Shown: positions 33,354 through 43,377 of the stretch, in pieces
How positions within the stretch are numbered: the first letter of the stretch is position 1
How the letters are laid out: every line of letters starts with the position of its first letter
Assembly (NCBI GenBank): GCA_910579955.1
Contig: CAJTWE010000007.1
Span: 1-64,000, forward strand
Direction: 5' to 3'
From: an uncultured Ruminococcus sp.
GTDB lineage: Bacteria > Bacillota > Clostridia > Oscillospirales > Ruminococcaceae
Length of the DNA stretch: 64,000 nucleotides
The notes under the pieces: generated by a model
Database searches by the model: none
Seen by the model: only the letters and a program-made list of their open reading frames with translations
What the model was told of the DNA's origin: nothing
Made by a program: the position numbers and the translations under genes

Positions 33354-34976
33354 ATGAGCCAGCGCAAACCTCGTCCAATCAAAAAAATCCAACAAGAAAT
33401 CTTGAGAACCTTGATAATACTTGCTTCTATCATGACAATACTAGTTGCAGTCATCAGTATTTTAGTAAATATTAAATCTGAAAGCAAACGGCTTGACCAG
33501 AACTTGCAAAATGTTGCACAAGCAATCGCACAGTCTCAAGTAATACAAAATGGATTTGATAATAATCATACAGAAGAATCTTATTATATTATTAGTCCAT
33601 ATTTAAATTCTTTAAAGGACTCTCTTTCAAATATTGATGTCATTTCTGTAGTTGGAGCAGATGGGATTCGTAAGTATCATACTAATGCGGATTTGATAAA
33701 CACGGTTTATGATGGTACTATTCCAACATTTCAATATGGAGAAAATGTTCTTTCTGTAACCAGTGATACAGGACCGTCAGGCTCACAACGTCGTGCATAT
33801 GCGGCAATTTATGATAAAGATGGCAATTATTCAGGTTTTGTTCTTGCTGTTATGCTCAACCAAAATATTAACCGTATTATTTTTAATGCAGTTATTATTC
33901 ATTTGATTTGTGCTGTGGGTGTTATTTTCTGTGCAATCATTCTTTCTCATCATCTATCTAAAAAAGTAAAAAAACTTTTGCTCGGCTACGAACCAGATAC
34001 ATTCAGTGCAATGTTTAGCATTAGAGATAATATTCTGGAATCCTTAGATGAAGGAATTCTTGCCGTTGATATTGACGAAAAAATAATTTATATGAACAAA
34101 GCCGCACGTAATATACTGCATATTCAAACGGAACTATCTAGCAAACATAAAATAAGTGAAATTTGTCCATATTTATCTATGAATCATACCTTGTCATCCG
34201 GCGAAAAATGCTTTAAAGTTTTACTCCACCCATCACAGTCTGATGACGTTTTTGCCGACTATGTACCCGTTAAGGAGCAAGAACATATTATCGGTGCATT
34301 ATGTATTCTTCGTGACAGAACGGAATATACAAAAATGATGGAGGATTTATCAGGAGTACGTTATCTTGTAGACTGCATGCGTGCCAATAACCATGACTTT
34401 GTTAATAAGCTCCATGTTATTCTTGGACTGATTCAAATGGGGAATACAGCAGAAGCCAGTGAATATATCACACACATTACAACCATCCAGCAAACATTAC
34501 TTCATAACATTATGAAAAATATTGAAGACCCATCAGTTGCTGCATTACTTATTGGAAAATATGCCTGTGCTTCAGAACTCAATATTCGCTTTACACTAAA
34601 AAACGGCAGCAAATTATCAAGAAATGATATTGCTCTTCCATCAAGTGATTTGGTAACCATTATCGGTAATCTTCTTGATAATGCAATGGATTCTATGAAC
34701 GAAAAGGAAAATCAACCAAAAAATCTGGAGATTGGTATCTTTACAAAACCCCATGCTATGATAATCAGCATTGATGATACGGGAAAAGGAATAACGCCAG
34801 AAAACCAATCTTCCATATTTAATAATGGATTTTCAACAAAGGGTGAAAATCGTGGTACTGGTTTATTTATCGTAAACAGCTTAATACAAAAATACGGAGG
34901 GGATATCACTGTGGAATCTGAATTAGATGTCGGTACATCTTTTACAGTAACTCTTACGGATGAAGGAGGAATTTAA
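33354..34976 (+). CDS. CitA/DcuS-type sensor histidine kinase
   Basis: 540 residues. TM1 near 18-38; an extracytoplasmic sensor domain (about 40-175) of the PDC/CitA type (ALAQ-like QNVAQAIAQSQVIQ, VISVVGADGIRKYHTN); TM2 near 178-200; a PAS domain (about 220-325); the SPOB_a dimerisation helix with the phospho-His in MRANNHDFVNKLHVILGLIQ; HATPase with NLLDNAMDSM, DDTGKGI and GTGLFIV. Normal domain order for kinases that sense small acids. TC operon: the response regulator begins 1 nt after its stop and an exporter follows. Confidence 0.92.
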   Translation: MSQRKPRPIKKIQQEILRTLIILASIMTILVAVISILVNIKSESKRLDQNLQNVAQAIAQSQVIQNGFDNNHTEESYYIISPYLNSLKDSLSNIDVISVVGADGIRKYHTNADLINTVYDGTIPTFQYGENVLSVTSDTGPSGSQRRAYAAIYDKDGNYSGFVLAVMLNQNINRIIFNAVIIHLICAVGVIFCAIILSHHLSKKVKKLLLGYEPDTFSAMFSIRDNILESLDEGILAVDIDEKIIYMNKAARNILHIQTELSSKHKISEICPYLSMNHTLSSGEKCFKVLLHPSQSDDVFADYVPVKEQEHIIGALCILRDRTEYTKMMEDLSGVRYLVDCMRANNHDFVNKLHVILGLIQMGNTAEASEYITHITTIQQTLLHNIMKNIEDPSVAALLIGKYACASELNIRFTLKNGSKLSRNDIALPSSDLVTIIGNLLDNAMDSMNEKENQPKNLEIGIFTKPHAMIISIDDTGKGITPENQSSIFNNGFSTKGENRGTGLFIVNSLIQKYGGDITVESELDVGTSFTVTLTDEGGI

Positions 34977-34977
34977 A

Positions 34978-35652
34978 ATGTATGAAGTTCTTATTGTAGA
35001 AGACGATCCTATGGTCGCTATGATAAATAAACAATATGTCAATCAGAATCTTCATTTTCACGTTGCGTCTATCTGTCGAGAAGGCAATTCCGCTATGGAA
35101 TATTTGATACAAAATGTTGTTCATCTCGTCATTCTTGATGTGTATATGCCTCGTACAGACGGTTTATCGTTGCTTCGTCAGATACGAGAAAAGCAAATTC
35201 CTGTATCTGTTATTATGGTAACAGCAGCTAATGATAGTACAACATTAGAAGAAGCATTAAGGCTTGGAATTATTGACTATTTAGTAAAACCATTCTATAA
35301 TTCCCGATTCCAACAGGCTCTTGAAACATTTCTCAATCGGCAGAATGCTTTTCATGATTTATCATCATTTAATCAGCATCACATTGATGAATTGATTAAC
35401 GGTGCACATAAAAAAACAACAGATCAACTTCCAAAGGGAATACAAGAACAGACACTACAAATGATATGCAGTTTTATGGAAAACAATTCAACTGCTGAGC
35501 TTACCGGAGAGGAAATTGCCGATAAAGTAGGATTATCACGTGTAACTGTTAGAAGATACATGAATTATCTTTTAGAAGAAGGTAAAATTATTGGATTTAT
35601 GAATTATGAAACAGGCGGACGTCCAAGTATGGTATACTGTTGGAATAAATAA
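34978..35652 (+). CDS. CitB/DcuR-type response regulator
   Basis: 230 residues from the ATG at 34978 (GGAGGA upstream). Receiver domain with the acidic pair EDD, the phospho-Asp in VILDVYMPRTDG and Lys in LVKPF. C-terminal HTH near 175-225 (LTGEEIADKVGLSRVTVRRYMNYL), as in CitB/DcuR regulators. Partner of the kinase; the likely target is the transporter gene downstream. Confidence 0.92.
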   Translation: MYEVLIVEDDPMVAMINKQYVNQNLHFHVASICREGNSAMEYLIQNVVHLVILDVYMPRTDGLSLLRQIREKQIPVSVIMVTAANDSTTLEEALRLGIIDYLVKPFYNSRFQQALETFLNRQNAFHDLSSFNQHHIDELINGAHKKTTDQLPKGIQEQTLQMICSFMENNSTAELTGEEIADKVGLSRVTVRRYMNYLLEEGKIIGFMNYETGGRPSMVYCWNK

Positions 35653-35704
35653 TAATAAATTTATCCAATATTTATAAATACTATTATATGCAAAGGAGAA
35701 CACC

Positions 35705-37027
35705 ATGAGTAAATTCAGAAAACAACATATGACTATTGACTGGCACGACATGGTAAGCAGTGAAAATTGCAAACCATCAATTGATGCCTCTTTAACTGAA
35801 AAGGCAACTCTTGTTGGCCGTGTAGGTTTAATGATGCTTTCAGTCGGAACAGGAGCATGGAGAGTTCGTGCGTCTATGAACAAAATTGCACGTGCACTTA
35901 ATATTATCTGCAATGCGGATATAGGCTTACTTTCAATAGAATATACATGTGCTGAAAATGGAGAAACTTATACTAATGCGCTCTCGCTTAATACAACAAG
36001 CGTTAATACAGATAAAATTAACATTCTCGAGCATTTTGCGGACGAATTTCATGACAAAGCAGGAAAATATTCTGTCGAACATTTTCACAAAATACTTGAT
36101 AAAATTCAAAAAAAATCCGGCAACTATAAAGCATGGAATCTAGCGCTCGCTTCCGCAATCGCATGCTGTGCATTTACATTTTTGCTTGGCGGAGGCATTA
36201 TAGAAATGATATGTGCTTTTTTTGGCGCAGGTGTAGGAAACTATGTTCGCAAAAGAATGATAGACAATCACATAACGCTTTTAGCAAACGTTACGGTAGG
36301 AGTCATGGCTGCTTGCTGTACTTATATGCTGCTGATAAAATGTGCTGAATATATTTTTGCTATTCCTATGATTCATCAGGCAGGATATATATGCTCAATG
36401 TTATTTGTTATTCCGGGATTTCCTTTAATTACAGGCGGTATTGATCTTGCAAAACTTGATTTGCGTTCTGGACTGGAACGAATTACATACGCTTTATTAA
36501 TCATAATAATGGCAACAATGACAGGTTGGTTAGTAGCTTTGATTTTTAATTTTGCCCCATCTGAATTTGCAGAATTAAATATTCATCCTATATTGCATCT
36601 GTTTTTGCGTATGATAACAAGTTTCTTCGGCGTTTATGGTTTTTCTCTTATGTTTAACAGCAAAAGAAAAATGGCACTTATATCAGGAATAATCGGAATG
36701 ATTGTGAATACGATCCGTCTTGAACTGATTGATTTCACTGCAATCCCTGTAAGTGTTGCCGCTTTTATTGGAGCGCTATTGGCAGGACTGCTAGCTTCCG
36801 CTATAAAGAAAAAGATCGGTTATCCTAGAATTACACTTACCGTACCTTCCATCGTTATTATGGTTCCCGGTATGTATATGTATAAGGGAATATATTTTAT
36901 TGCAGTTAATGATATTGCAACAGGAACATTATGGATTTCAAAAGCTGCTCTTATTGTTTTAGCTCTTCCTCTGGGTCTGATTTTTGCAAGAATTCTTACA
37001 GACAATAATTTCAGAAAAAGCAGCTGA
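35705..37027 (+). CDS. ThrE-type threonine/serine exporter
   Basis: 440 residues. N-terminal soluble DUF1212 half (about 1-150) with KATLVGRVGLMMLSVGTGAWRVR. About ten membrane segments follow, in the order of fused ThrE exporters (GGGIIEMICAFFGAGVGNYVRK; PGFPLITGGIDLAKLDLRSGLER; VPSIVIMVPGMYMYKGIYF). GGAGAA upstream. It follows the two-component genes by 52 nt, so export of a small amino acid or acid under control of the sensor is inferred. Confidence 0.88.
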   Translation: MSKFRKQHMTIDWHDMVSSENCKPSIDASLTEKATLVGRVGLMMLSVGTGAWRVRASMNKIARALNIICNADIGLLSIEYTCAENGETYTNALSLNTTSVNTDKINILEHFADEFHDKAGKYSVEHFHKILDKIQKKSGNYKAWNLALASAIACCAFTFLLGGGIIEMICAFFGAGVGNYVRKRMIDNHITLLANVTVGVMAACCTYMLLIKCAEYIFAIPMIHQAGYICSMLFVIPGFPLITGGIDLAKLDLRSGLERITYALLIIIMATMTGWLVALIFNFAPSEFAELNIHPILHLFLRMITSFFGVYGFSLMFNSKRKMALISGIIGMIVNTIRLELIDFTAIPVSVAAFIGALLAGLLASAIKKKIGYPRITLTVPSIVIMVPGMYMYKGIYFIAVNDIATGTLWISKAALIVLALPLGLIFARILTDNNFRKSS

Positions 37028-37036
37028 TTAAAAAAA

Positions 37037-37110
37037 TCAATGCTACCAACAAAAGTCAGTAGCATTGAGCAGGTGAAAAATATTTTTTGGCACCGATGCT
37101 TCGGTGCCTT
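37037..37110 (+). terminator. two tandem hairpins ending the ThrE operon
   Basis: TCAATGCTAC/GTAGCATTGA (37037-37068) and GGCACCGA/TCGGTGCC with a 4-nt loop (37089-37108) followed by TTG. The second is the stronger. Confidence 0.75.
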
Positions 37111-37196
37111 GTGCTATTAAGTATAACACATAGAAGACAATATGTCAAGTAAAAAATAAAATAAATTTCAAAAAATTGGAAAAGGAGAATGCCATT

Positions 37197-39482
37197 ATGG
37201 ATGTTGCTATTATTCTAAAACATTTAGACGAGCTTTTAAATGAATGCAAACTTGACGAAGCCCAGAAATTTCTGTCTGAATCTTTAAATGAGGCACTTCG
37301 GATAGAGGATTATCTGTCAGCCATAACACTTTATAATGAGCAAATAGGTTTTTTTAGAGATGGCGGTATGTTTGATCAAGCTATTGATTCATGTGAAAAT
37401 GTTATAGATCTTATTTATAAATGCCATATTGAAAACACTTCTGAACACGCCACCACTCTTCTTAACGTTGCAAACGCCTACAGAGCGTCTGGAAAGCATG
37501 ATAAATCATTTGAAGCTTACAAAAAAGTTAAGGAAATATACGACAATATAGAAAATACAGATCCGTCTCTTTATGCAAGCTATTATAATAATCTAAGTCT
37601 CCTTTATCAGGAAATAGAGGATTGGGTAAAATCTTGTGACTGTCAGCGCAAAGCTCTAGAGATAGTGCAAAAGCAGGGGAATGTTCAAAGAATAGCTATA
37701 TCAAAAACAAACCTTGCTGTAACGCTTATACGTCTTGGAAAAATGCACGAAGCAGAAACATATTTGAATGAAGCTAATGATTATTTTACAGGACTTACAC
37801 CATCTGATTTTCATTACAGTGCAGCACTTTCAGCTATGGGCGATGTTATGTACTATAATAAAAAATATGAAGACGCTATAAGATATTATGAAATGGCACG
37901 TTCTGAAACAGAACTTCACATGGGTAAAAACAATTTTTATGATATAATAACAGAAAACATAGAACAAGCGAAATCTCATTTAAACAATTGTGAGGAAATA
38001 AACGGTATTGAGCTCTGCAAACGATTCTATGAAGCATTTGGCAGAGATATGATACACAAAAATTTTTCCAAATATGAAAGTAGAATAGTATGCGGACTTG
38101 TTGGTGAAGGCTCTGATTGCTTTGGGTTTGATGACAAGTATTCTATGGATCATGATTTTGGACCAGGTTTTTGCATATGGATTGATAGTGATGTTTACGA
38201 CGAAATAGGAACAGCCCTTCAAAAAGCATATGATCTTTTGCCAAAAACATTTATGGGCATTAAACGTGTAAAAAGCTCACAAAGCAATCAAAGAACGGGA
38301 GTATTTAAATCTGATAAATTTTATAAAGATCTACTTGACCCAGATTTTATTCCCAAATCTAATGCACAATGGATAGGCATTTCCATAGAGAAACTGGCAG
38401 CTGCTGTAAACGGTGTGATTTTTACAAGTACAGAAAATGAGTTTACTGATATAAGAAAGCATCTACTAGAACATTATCCACAGTCGATTCTTCTTAAACA
38501 AATTGCTCAGGAAACTGCTATAATGTCTCAAAGCGGACAATATAATTTCAATCGTTGTCTTTTAAGAGGCGATGTATTTACAGCAAAAATGTGCTTTATG
38601 AAATTTGCACAAGCAACTTTAAAGTGCTGTCATTTACTAGAAAAAAGATACTATCCTTATTACAAATGGCTATTCAAGAGTACAAATAACGAGAGCATTA
38701 AAGAGCTTCTTATGAAATCAGAAAAGTTGCCTATATGTAATTGGTACGATGATATTATAGATCCTATATGTGCCATCATAACGGATATAATAAGAAAAAA
38801 ATATAACATAAACACAGGAGATGATTACATGGATACAATAGCACGTGAATTGTCTGACACATCCGATTCGATTATGGAAAAGGAACGACTTTCGTATGAA
38901 ATCGCCAAAATGGAATTTGCTGCATTTGACAAGGTACAGAATGAGGGTTCAAGAGCAAGCTGCCAAGATGACTGGGATACATTTTCTATAATGCGTGTTA
39001 GTCAGTATCTAACATGGGAAATACCTATGTTAAAACAATATATAGCAGATTTTCATAATGCAGAAATTTCAGGACGCAATCCTATCACTGAAAAATATGC
39101 ATATATGATGAGTTCCACTGCACCGGAAAAATATGATGACATGAAAAACAAACTTCCGATTCCAGAAGAAGATACATTAAAACTTTGCGATGCAATTTGT
39201 GAGATACAGGTAGAATGGATGGAGGAATTTGCAAAAAAATATCCTAAGTTATCTTCAAACGCCCGTGCTGTTCATTCCTATGAAGATACAGAATACTCCA
39301 CTTCCTATGAAACATACCTTAGAGGTGAACTTCTGACATATTCTCGTAAAATGCTTGAAATGTATGCAAGATTTATTGTATCGCTTTATAAAGCAGGAAA
39401 AAACATTGCTTTTCTTACAATGGAGAATACAGTAAAACTTTACGGTTACAAATCACTTGATGAAGCAGAAGAAAAACTATAA
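37197..39482 (+). CDS. TPR + DUF4037 nucleotidyltransferase-like + DUF4125 protein
   Basis: 761 residues from the ATG at 37197 (AAAGGAGAA upstream). TPR-like helices at about 1-270 (ATTLLNVANAYRASGKHDKSFEAY, ALSAMGDVMYYNKKYEDAIRYY). Next, DUF4037 (about 275-540) with the nucleotidyltransferase-type GEGSDCFGFDDKYSMDHDFGPGF. DUF4125 (about 560-760) ends it: LSYEIAKMEFAAFDKVQNEG, RASCQDDWDTF, MRVSQYLTW and GRNPITEKYAYMM. The three parts are usually separate or paired, so this is a full fusion. Soluble, single-gene unit. The reaction is unknown. Confidence 0.8.
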   Translation: MDVAIILKHLDELLNECKLDEAQKFLSESLNEALRIEDYLSAITLYNEQIGFFRDGGMFDQAIDSCENVIDLIYKCHIENTSEHATTLLNVANAYRASGKHDKSFEAYKKVKEIYDNIENTDPSLYASYYNNLSLLYQEIEDWVKSCDCQRKALEIVQKQGNVQRIAISKTNLAVTLIRLGKMHEAETYLNEANDYFTGLTPSDFHYSAALSAMGDVMYYNKKYEDAIRYYEMARSETELHMGKNNFYDIITENIEQAKSHLNNCEEINGIELCKRFYEAFGRDMIHKNFSKYESRIVCGLVGEGSDCFGFDDKYSMDHDFGPGFCIWIDSDVYDEIGTALQKAYDLLPKTFMGIKRVKSSQSNQRTGVFKSDKFYKDLLDPDFIPKSNAQWIGISIEKLAAAVNGVIFTSTENEFTDIRKHLLEHYPQSILLKQIAQETAIMSQSGQYNFNRCLLRGDVFTAKMCFMKFAQATLKCCHLLEKRYYPYYKWLFKSTNNESIKELLMKSEKLPICNWYDDIIDPICAIITDIIRKKYNINTGDDYMDTIARELSDTSDSIMEKERLSYEIAKMEFAAFDKVQNEGSRASCQDDWDTFSIMRVSQYLTWEIPMLKQYIADFHNAEISGRNPITEKYAYMMSSTAPEKYDDMKNKLPIPEEDTLKLCDAICEIQVEWMEEFAKKYPKLSSNARAVHSYEDTEYSTSYETYLRGELLTYSRKMLEMYARFIVSLYKAGKNIAFLTMENTVKLYGYKSLDEAEEKL

Positions 39483-39501
39483 TAAAATATTCTGATATAT
39501 G

Positions 39502-39545
39502 ATCTCTGAATACAGTAAAGCAGCAGTATTCAGAGATTTTTTGTT
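39502..39545 (+). terminator. intrinsic terminator
   Basis: ATCTCTGAATAC/GTATTCAGAGAT with a T run, 20 nt after the stop. Confidence 0.88.
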
Positions 39546-39595
39546 TTATCATATATTATTAAAATTAAATAAATATAAAAGCATATACAATACCC

Positions 39596-39624
39596 TTGAC
39601 AAATTAGCTAAAACAAAGTATAAT
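39596..39624 (+). promoter_or_regulatory. consensus promoter of the lacI-type gene
   Basis: TTGACA, 17-nt spacer, TATAAT: a perfect match. The palindrome TTAGCTAA lies in the spacer and may be an autoregulatory site. Confidence 0.9.
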
Positions 39625-39656
39625 TAAGTAAAAAATCAGAAAGGTGTTGATGCATT

Positions 39657-40655
39657 GTGGCAAAAGCAGTCAGAATGTCTGATATTGCACAGAAATTAAA
39701 TGTAAGTACTGTTACAGTATCAAAAGCACTTGCTGGCAAAGATGGCGTTAGCGAAGAACTGAGAGCAGAAATACAACGAATTGCAGAAGAAATGGGATAC
39801 CAGAAAAAAAGCATGAATGAGGGAAAAGCCTATACATTTGGAATAATTACACCTCATAAATATATTGAAAAGGGTCACTCATTTTATTGGACTCTATACG
39901 AGCGCATGATGAATTATTTATCACAACGTGGACATATAGGCGTTCTTGAGATAATTTCAGACCAGAGCGAACAAGCGCTGGAATTACCTAGACTCATTCA
40001 AAATGATCGTATTGACGGAGTAATATTGATGGGCAATTTTTCCGAAGAATATTGTAATCATGTTGAAGCTTCTGGAATGCCTATGGTTATGCTTGATTCG
40101 TTTGATGCAAGATATTCAAGAGATACAGTTATTTCAGACGGATATTATGGTATGTATACAATGGTGCATCATCTGCTACAGATGGGGCACAGAAATATTA
40201 TATACGTAGGATCAGTTGGGGAGACAAGCAGCATTACCGACCGATATTACGGATTTTGCAGGGCTATGATAGAAGCCGGAATAACCGTTAGAGATGATAT
40301 GGTAATACCAGATCGTGATTCAGAGGGTAAAATTGAAATTTCAATTAATGATATAAAAAATATGCCTACAGCTTTTGCGTGCAATTGTGACAGTACGGCA
40401 TATATTCTTATGAAACTTCTAAAATCTGAAGGAATACGTATTCCAGAAGATGTTTCTATTGTAGGTTTTGATAATTTTATTTTATCTGAGCTTGCTGACC
40501 CGCAGATAACAACCTATGCTATAGATATAGATAAAATGGCAAAAGAAGCTTGTACTTGCTTAATAAGACGTTTGCGAGCTCCGAGTGAAAATGCACGTCG
40601 AATCGTTGTTAGTGGAACTTTAGTAGTTAGAGACAGTGTGCGTTCATTAAAGTAA
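39657..40655 (+). CDS. LacI-family regulator of the mannan locus
   Basis: 332 residues from a GTG start (AAAGGTG upstream). HTH at 5-25 (VRMSDIAQKLNVSTVTVSKALAGKDGVS), hinge near 45-60 and a periplasmic-binding-like sensor domain with MPMVMLDSF, YVGSVGETSSI and VSIVGFDNF. It lies just before the ABC importer and GH130 gene, so its inducer should be a manno-oligosaccharide or mannosyl-glucose (inference). Confidence 0.9.
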   Translation: MAKAVRMSDIAQKLNVSTVTVSKALAGKDGVSEELRAEIQRIAEEMGYQKKSMNEGKAYTFGIITPHKYIEKGHSFYWTLYERMMNYLSQRGHIGVLEIISDQSEQALELPRLIQNDRIDGVILMGNFSEEYCNHVEASGMPMVMLDSFDARYSRDTVISDGYYGMYTMVHHLLQMGHRNIIYVGSVGETSSITDRYYGFCRAMIEAGITVRDDMVIPDRDSEGKIEISINDIKNMPTAFACNCDSTAYILMKLLKSEGIRIPEDVSIVGFDNFILSELADPQITTYAIDIDKMAKEACTCLIRRLRAPSENARRIVVSGTLVVRDSVRSLK

Positions 40656-41024
40656 AATCAAATTTACTTTAGTTAAGAGTAGTTAAGTTAAGTTATCTTG
40701 TGATATGCTGCTTAATAAATTTAATGCAAATCAAAGATAATTAGATATGATATAATAATGAAAAAATAACCTCTGCTGATTGATAAAAAAGCCGTCGGCA
40801 GAGGTTTTTAGTTTCTAAGATTTAAAAAAATTGGCTTTATGTGGTTTTATTTGTATATTGTGTATAAAAAAATTCCTATTTATTAGTGCAAGGCGTAGAA
40901 AAGCTATTTTTTAGCTTAAAAACGCTTGACTTTTAGTTTCATATGAAGTAAAATATAAACATAAAGCAAATAGATATAAAGTTTACACATAAATTAAATT
41001 TAAAGTTTATTGGAGAATAAAATT
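40656..41024 (+). promoter_or_regulatory. gap with terminator, palindrome and ABC-operon promoter
   Basis: AGTTAAG repeats at about 40671-40695. A terminator CCTCTGC/GCAGAGG with T run at 40769-40810. A 17-bp palindrome AAGCTA-N5-TAGCTT at 40901-40917. A promoter TTGACT, 17 nt, TAAAAT at 40926-40954. The palindrome shares TTAGCT with the one in the lacI promoter and sits right upstream of the -35 box, so it is the best operator candidate. Nothing else seen. Confidence 0.65.
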
Positions 41025-42383
41025 ATGAAAAACGGATCTATGGCAATTGCTTTGTCTATCATGATGATGGTAATGACGACTGGCTGTAACAGCAATGATA
41101 ATGGAAGCGGTACAGCCAATACTATGACAACAACATATAAAGATATGATTGTTGGTGAGACGGCTACAGATATAAAAGCTGAACTTAAAATTCTTACAAA
41201 TCGTACAGATCTTATTGATACAGATTTTTCTGAATATATTGATGAATTCACTTCTATGTATCCTAATGTTACGATAAAGTATGAAGGCATTACTAATTAT
41301 GAGAACGATGTAACGACACGACTGACAACAGGCGACTGGGGTGATATATGCTGTATTCCAGCAACAGTTTCTCTTACAGATCTCGGAAATTACTTTGAAA
41401 GTTTTGGAGACTATTCTTATTTTGAAAATGTATATGAACTTTCTGATAGTAAAATGTATGACAATAAAGTTTATGGACTGCCGACTATGGGCAATGCAAG
41501 CGGAATTGTATATAATAAATCCGTATTTGAAGAAGCTGGTATAGAAGAACTTCCAACTACACCTGATGAATTTTTAAACGCTCTTCAAAAGATAGATGAT
41601 AATACTGATGCTATCCCTATGTATACAAACTATGCCGCTGGTTGGACGCTGACAGCATGGGATTCGTATATTACAGGTTCTACAGGAGATGCTAATTATA
41701 AACGTAATACTCTTATTCATAAATCAAATCCTTTCTCCAGACAAGATGATCTTACAGGCCCTTATGCAGTGTACTATACACTTTATGAAGCAGTAGCAAG
41801 AGGACTTACAGAAGAAGATCCTACTACAACTAATTGGGAAGGATGTAAAAGTCAGATAAATGCGGGAAACATTGGCTGCATGGTACTTGGAAGCTGGTCA
41901 ATCCCACAGATGAAAGAGGCTGGAGAACACGATGACAATATTGCATATATGCCATTTCCGATAGAAGTTAATGGAAAACAATATGCTTCTGCAATTGCTG
42001 ATTATTGTTATGGTGTAAATATAAATAGTTCTGCTGATAATAAAACCGCAGCTATGTTATATATAAAATATCTAACAGAGTCTTCCGGTTATGCACTTAC
42101 TCAGGGTGGAATTCCTATAGTAAAAGGAGACGAATATCCGGATTTTCTGCAAAGTTTCCAAGATGTAACTCTTGTAAGTGATAATCCAGCGCTTAAAGGT
42201 GAAGAAAGATATTTTGACGACATAAATAATATGTCGGAAATTTCTTTCGATTCTGATCCGACTCATGTTGCAAGAATTATAGAAGCAGCAATAGACGGCA
42301 CTAAAACATTTGATGAAATTATGGACGAATGGAATGTAGCCTGGACAAAGGCACAAGAAAACGTTGGCGTAACAGTAAATTAA
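41025..42383 (+). CDS. ABC sugar transporter, substrate-binding lipoprotein
   Basis: 452 residues from the ATG at 41025 (GGAG upstream). Lipoprotein signal with lipobox TTGC near residue 21. The extracellular sugar-binding family 1 fold has typical segments: LKILTNRTD, KVYGLPTMGNASGIVYNKSVFEEAGI, TTPDEFLNALQKI and GNIGCMVLGSWSIPQMK. It would hand manno-oligosaccharides to the two permeases that follow. The ATPase subunit is not encoded here, as usual for Firmicutes that share one MsmK-type ATPase. Confidence 0.92.
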   Translation: MKNGSMAIALSIMMMVMTTGCNSNDNGSGTANTMTTTYKDMIVGETATDIKAELKILTNRTDLIDTDFSEYIDEFTSMYPNVTIKYEGITNYENDVTTRLTTGDWGDICCIPATVSLTDLGNYFESFGDYSYFENVYELSDSKMYDNKVYGLPTMGNASGIVYNKSVFEEAGIEELPTTPDEFLNALQKIDDNTDAIPMYTNYAAGWTLTAWDSYITGSTGDANYKRNTLIHKSNPFSRQDDLTGPYAVYYTLYEAVARGLTEEDPTTTNWEGCKSQINAGNIGCMVLGSWSIPQMKEAGEHDDNIAYMPFPIEVNGKQYASAIADYCYGVNINSSADNKTAAMLYIKYLTESSGYALTQGGIPIVKGDEYPDFLQSFQDVTLVSDNPALKGEERYFDDINNMSEISFDSDPTHVARIIEAAIDGTKTFDEIMDEWNVAWTKAQENVGVTVN

Positions 42384-42417
42384 ATTTACAACTGCGATTT
42401 TGAAAAGGAGTGGCATT

Positions 42418-43377
42418 ATGAGTGCCAAAAGAAATGTTAAGGATGTAAAACTTATTCGCAGAATATGGGCTAACATGAATGTACAAAAAACCATTATAAC
42501 AATTACATTTTTATTTGTACCATTGCTTTTGCTTATTCTGTTTACATATCTGCCGTTTTTTAAGATGGTGGAATTTAGCTTTTACGATATGGGTTACATC
42601 GGAACACGTAAATGGGTAGGATTAGACAATTACATTGAAGTTTTTACACGTGAGGATTGTTTGAATTCACTTAAACTAAGCGGATACTACTTATTAGGTT
42701 CTATTGTACAAATAGCGATTGCACTGCTATTTGCAACTATACTTAGTTTCAAACCAAAAGGAAGCAGCTTCTTTCGTGCCGCACTTTATTTTCCTAGTTT
42801 GATATGTGGTATTGCAGTTGGCTTTATTTTCAAATATTTCTATACTCATGGATTTGTATTTGATTCTATTATTCAGCTATTTGGTGTTCCTCTTGATTCA
42901 ATACCATTTTGGCTCAGAGATACAAAAATCAACAACTGGGTATTAGTAGCTTCCTCAATTTGGAGATATATGGGACAAAGCATGGTATTATTTATTGGTG
43001 CTATTGTAAGTGTAGATAAAACGCAATATGATGCCGCTGCTATTGATGGTGCAAATGCATGGCATAGGTTTAGATATATTATACTTCCATCTATAAGGAC
43101 TATCGTTGTGCTTAACATGATACTTTCAGTATCTGGTGCGCTTGCGGTATTTGAAATACCTTATGTAATAACAAATGGCGGATTTGGAACATCTACATAT
43201 TTTGTACTCATGGATAAGCTGGCTCATTTAAATCAGAAAGTAGGCCTTGCATCTGCAATGGCAGTTATATTACTTGTACTAATCCTAATAGTGAGTGCCG
43301 TGCAGAAGATAGCAGAAAAACGCATGGTCAACAGCTATTCTATAGTTTCTTCCAAGAAACGGAGGAGAAATAAATGA
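42418..43377 (+). CDS. ABC sugar transporter permease 1 (MalF type)
   Basis: 319 residues from the ATG at 42418 (AAAAGGAG upstream). Six membrane segments, with the EAA-loop variant YDAAAIDGANAWHRFRYIILPSI near 205-228 that contacts the ATPase. Overlaps permease 2 by 4 nt. Confidence 0.93.
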   Translation: MSAKRNVKDVKLIRRIWANMNVQKTIITITFLFVPLLLLILFTYLPFFKMVEFSFYDMGYIGTRKWVGLDNYIEVFTREDCLNSLKLSGYYLLGSIVQIAIALLFATILSFKPKGSSFFRAALYFPSLICGIAVGFIFKYFYTHGFVFDSIIQLFGVPLDSIPFWLRDTKINNWVLVASSIWRYMGQSMVLFIGAIVSVDKTQYDAAAIDGANAWHRFRYIILPSIRTIVVLNMILSVSGALAVFEIPYVITNGGFGTSTYFVLMDKLAHLNQKVGLASAMAVILLVLILIVSAVQKIAEKRMVNSYSIVSSKKRRRNK

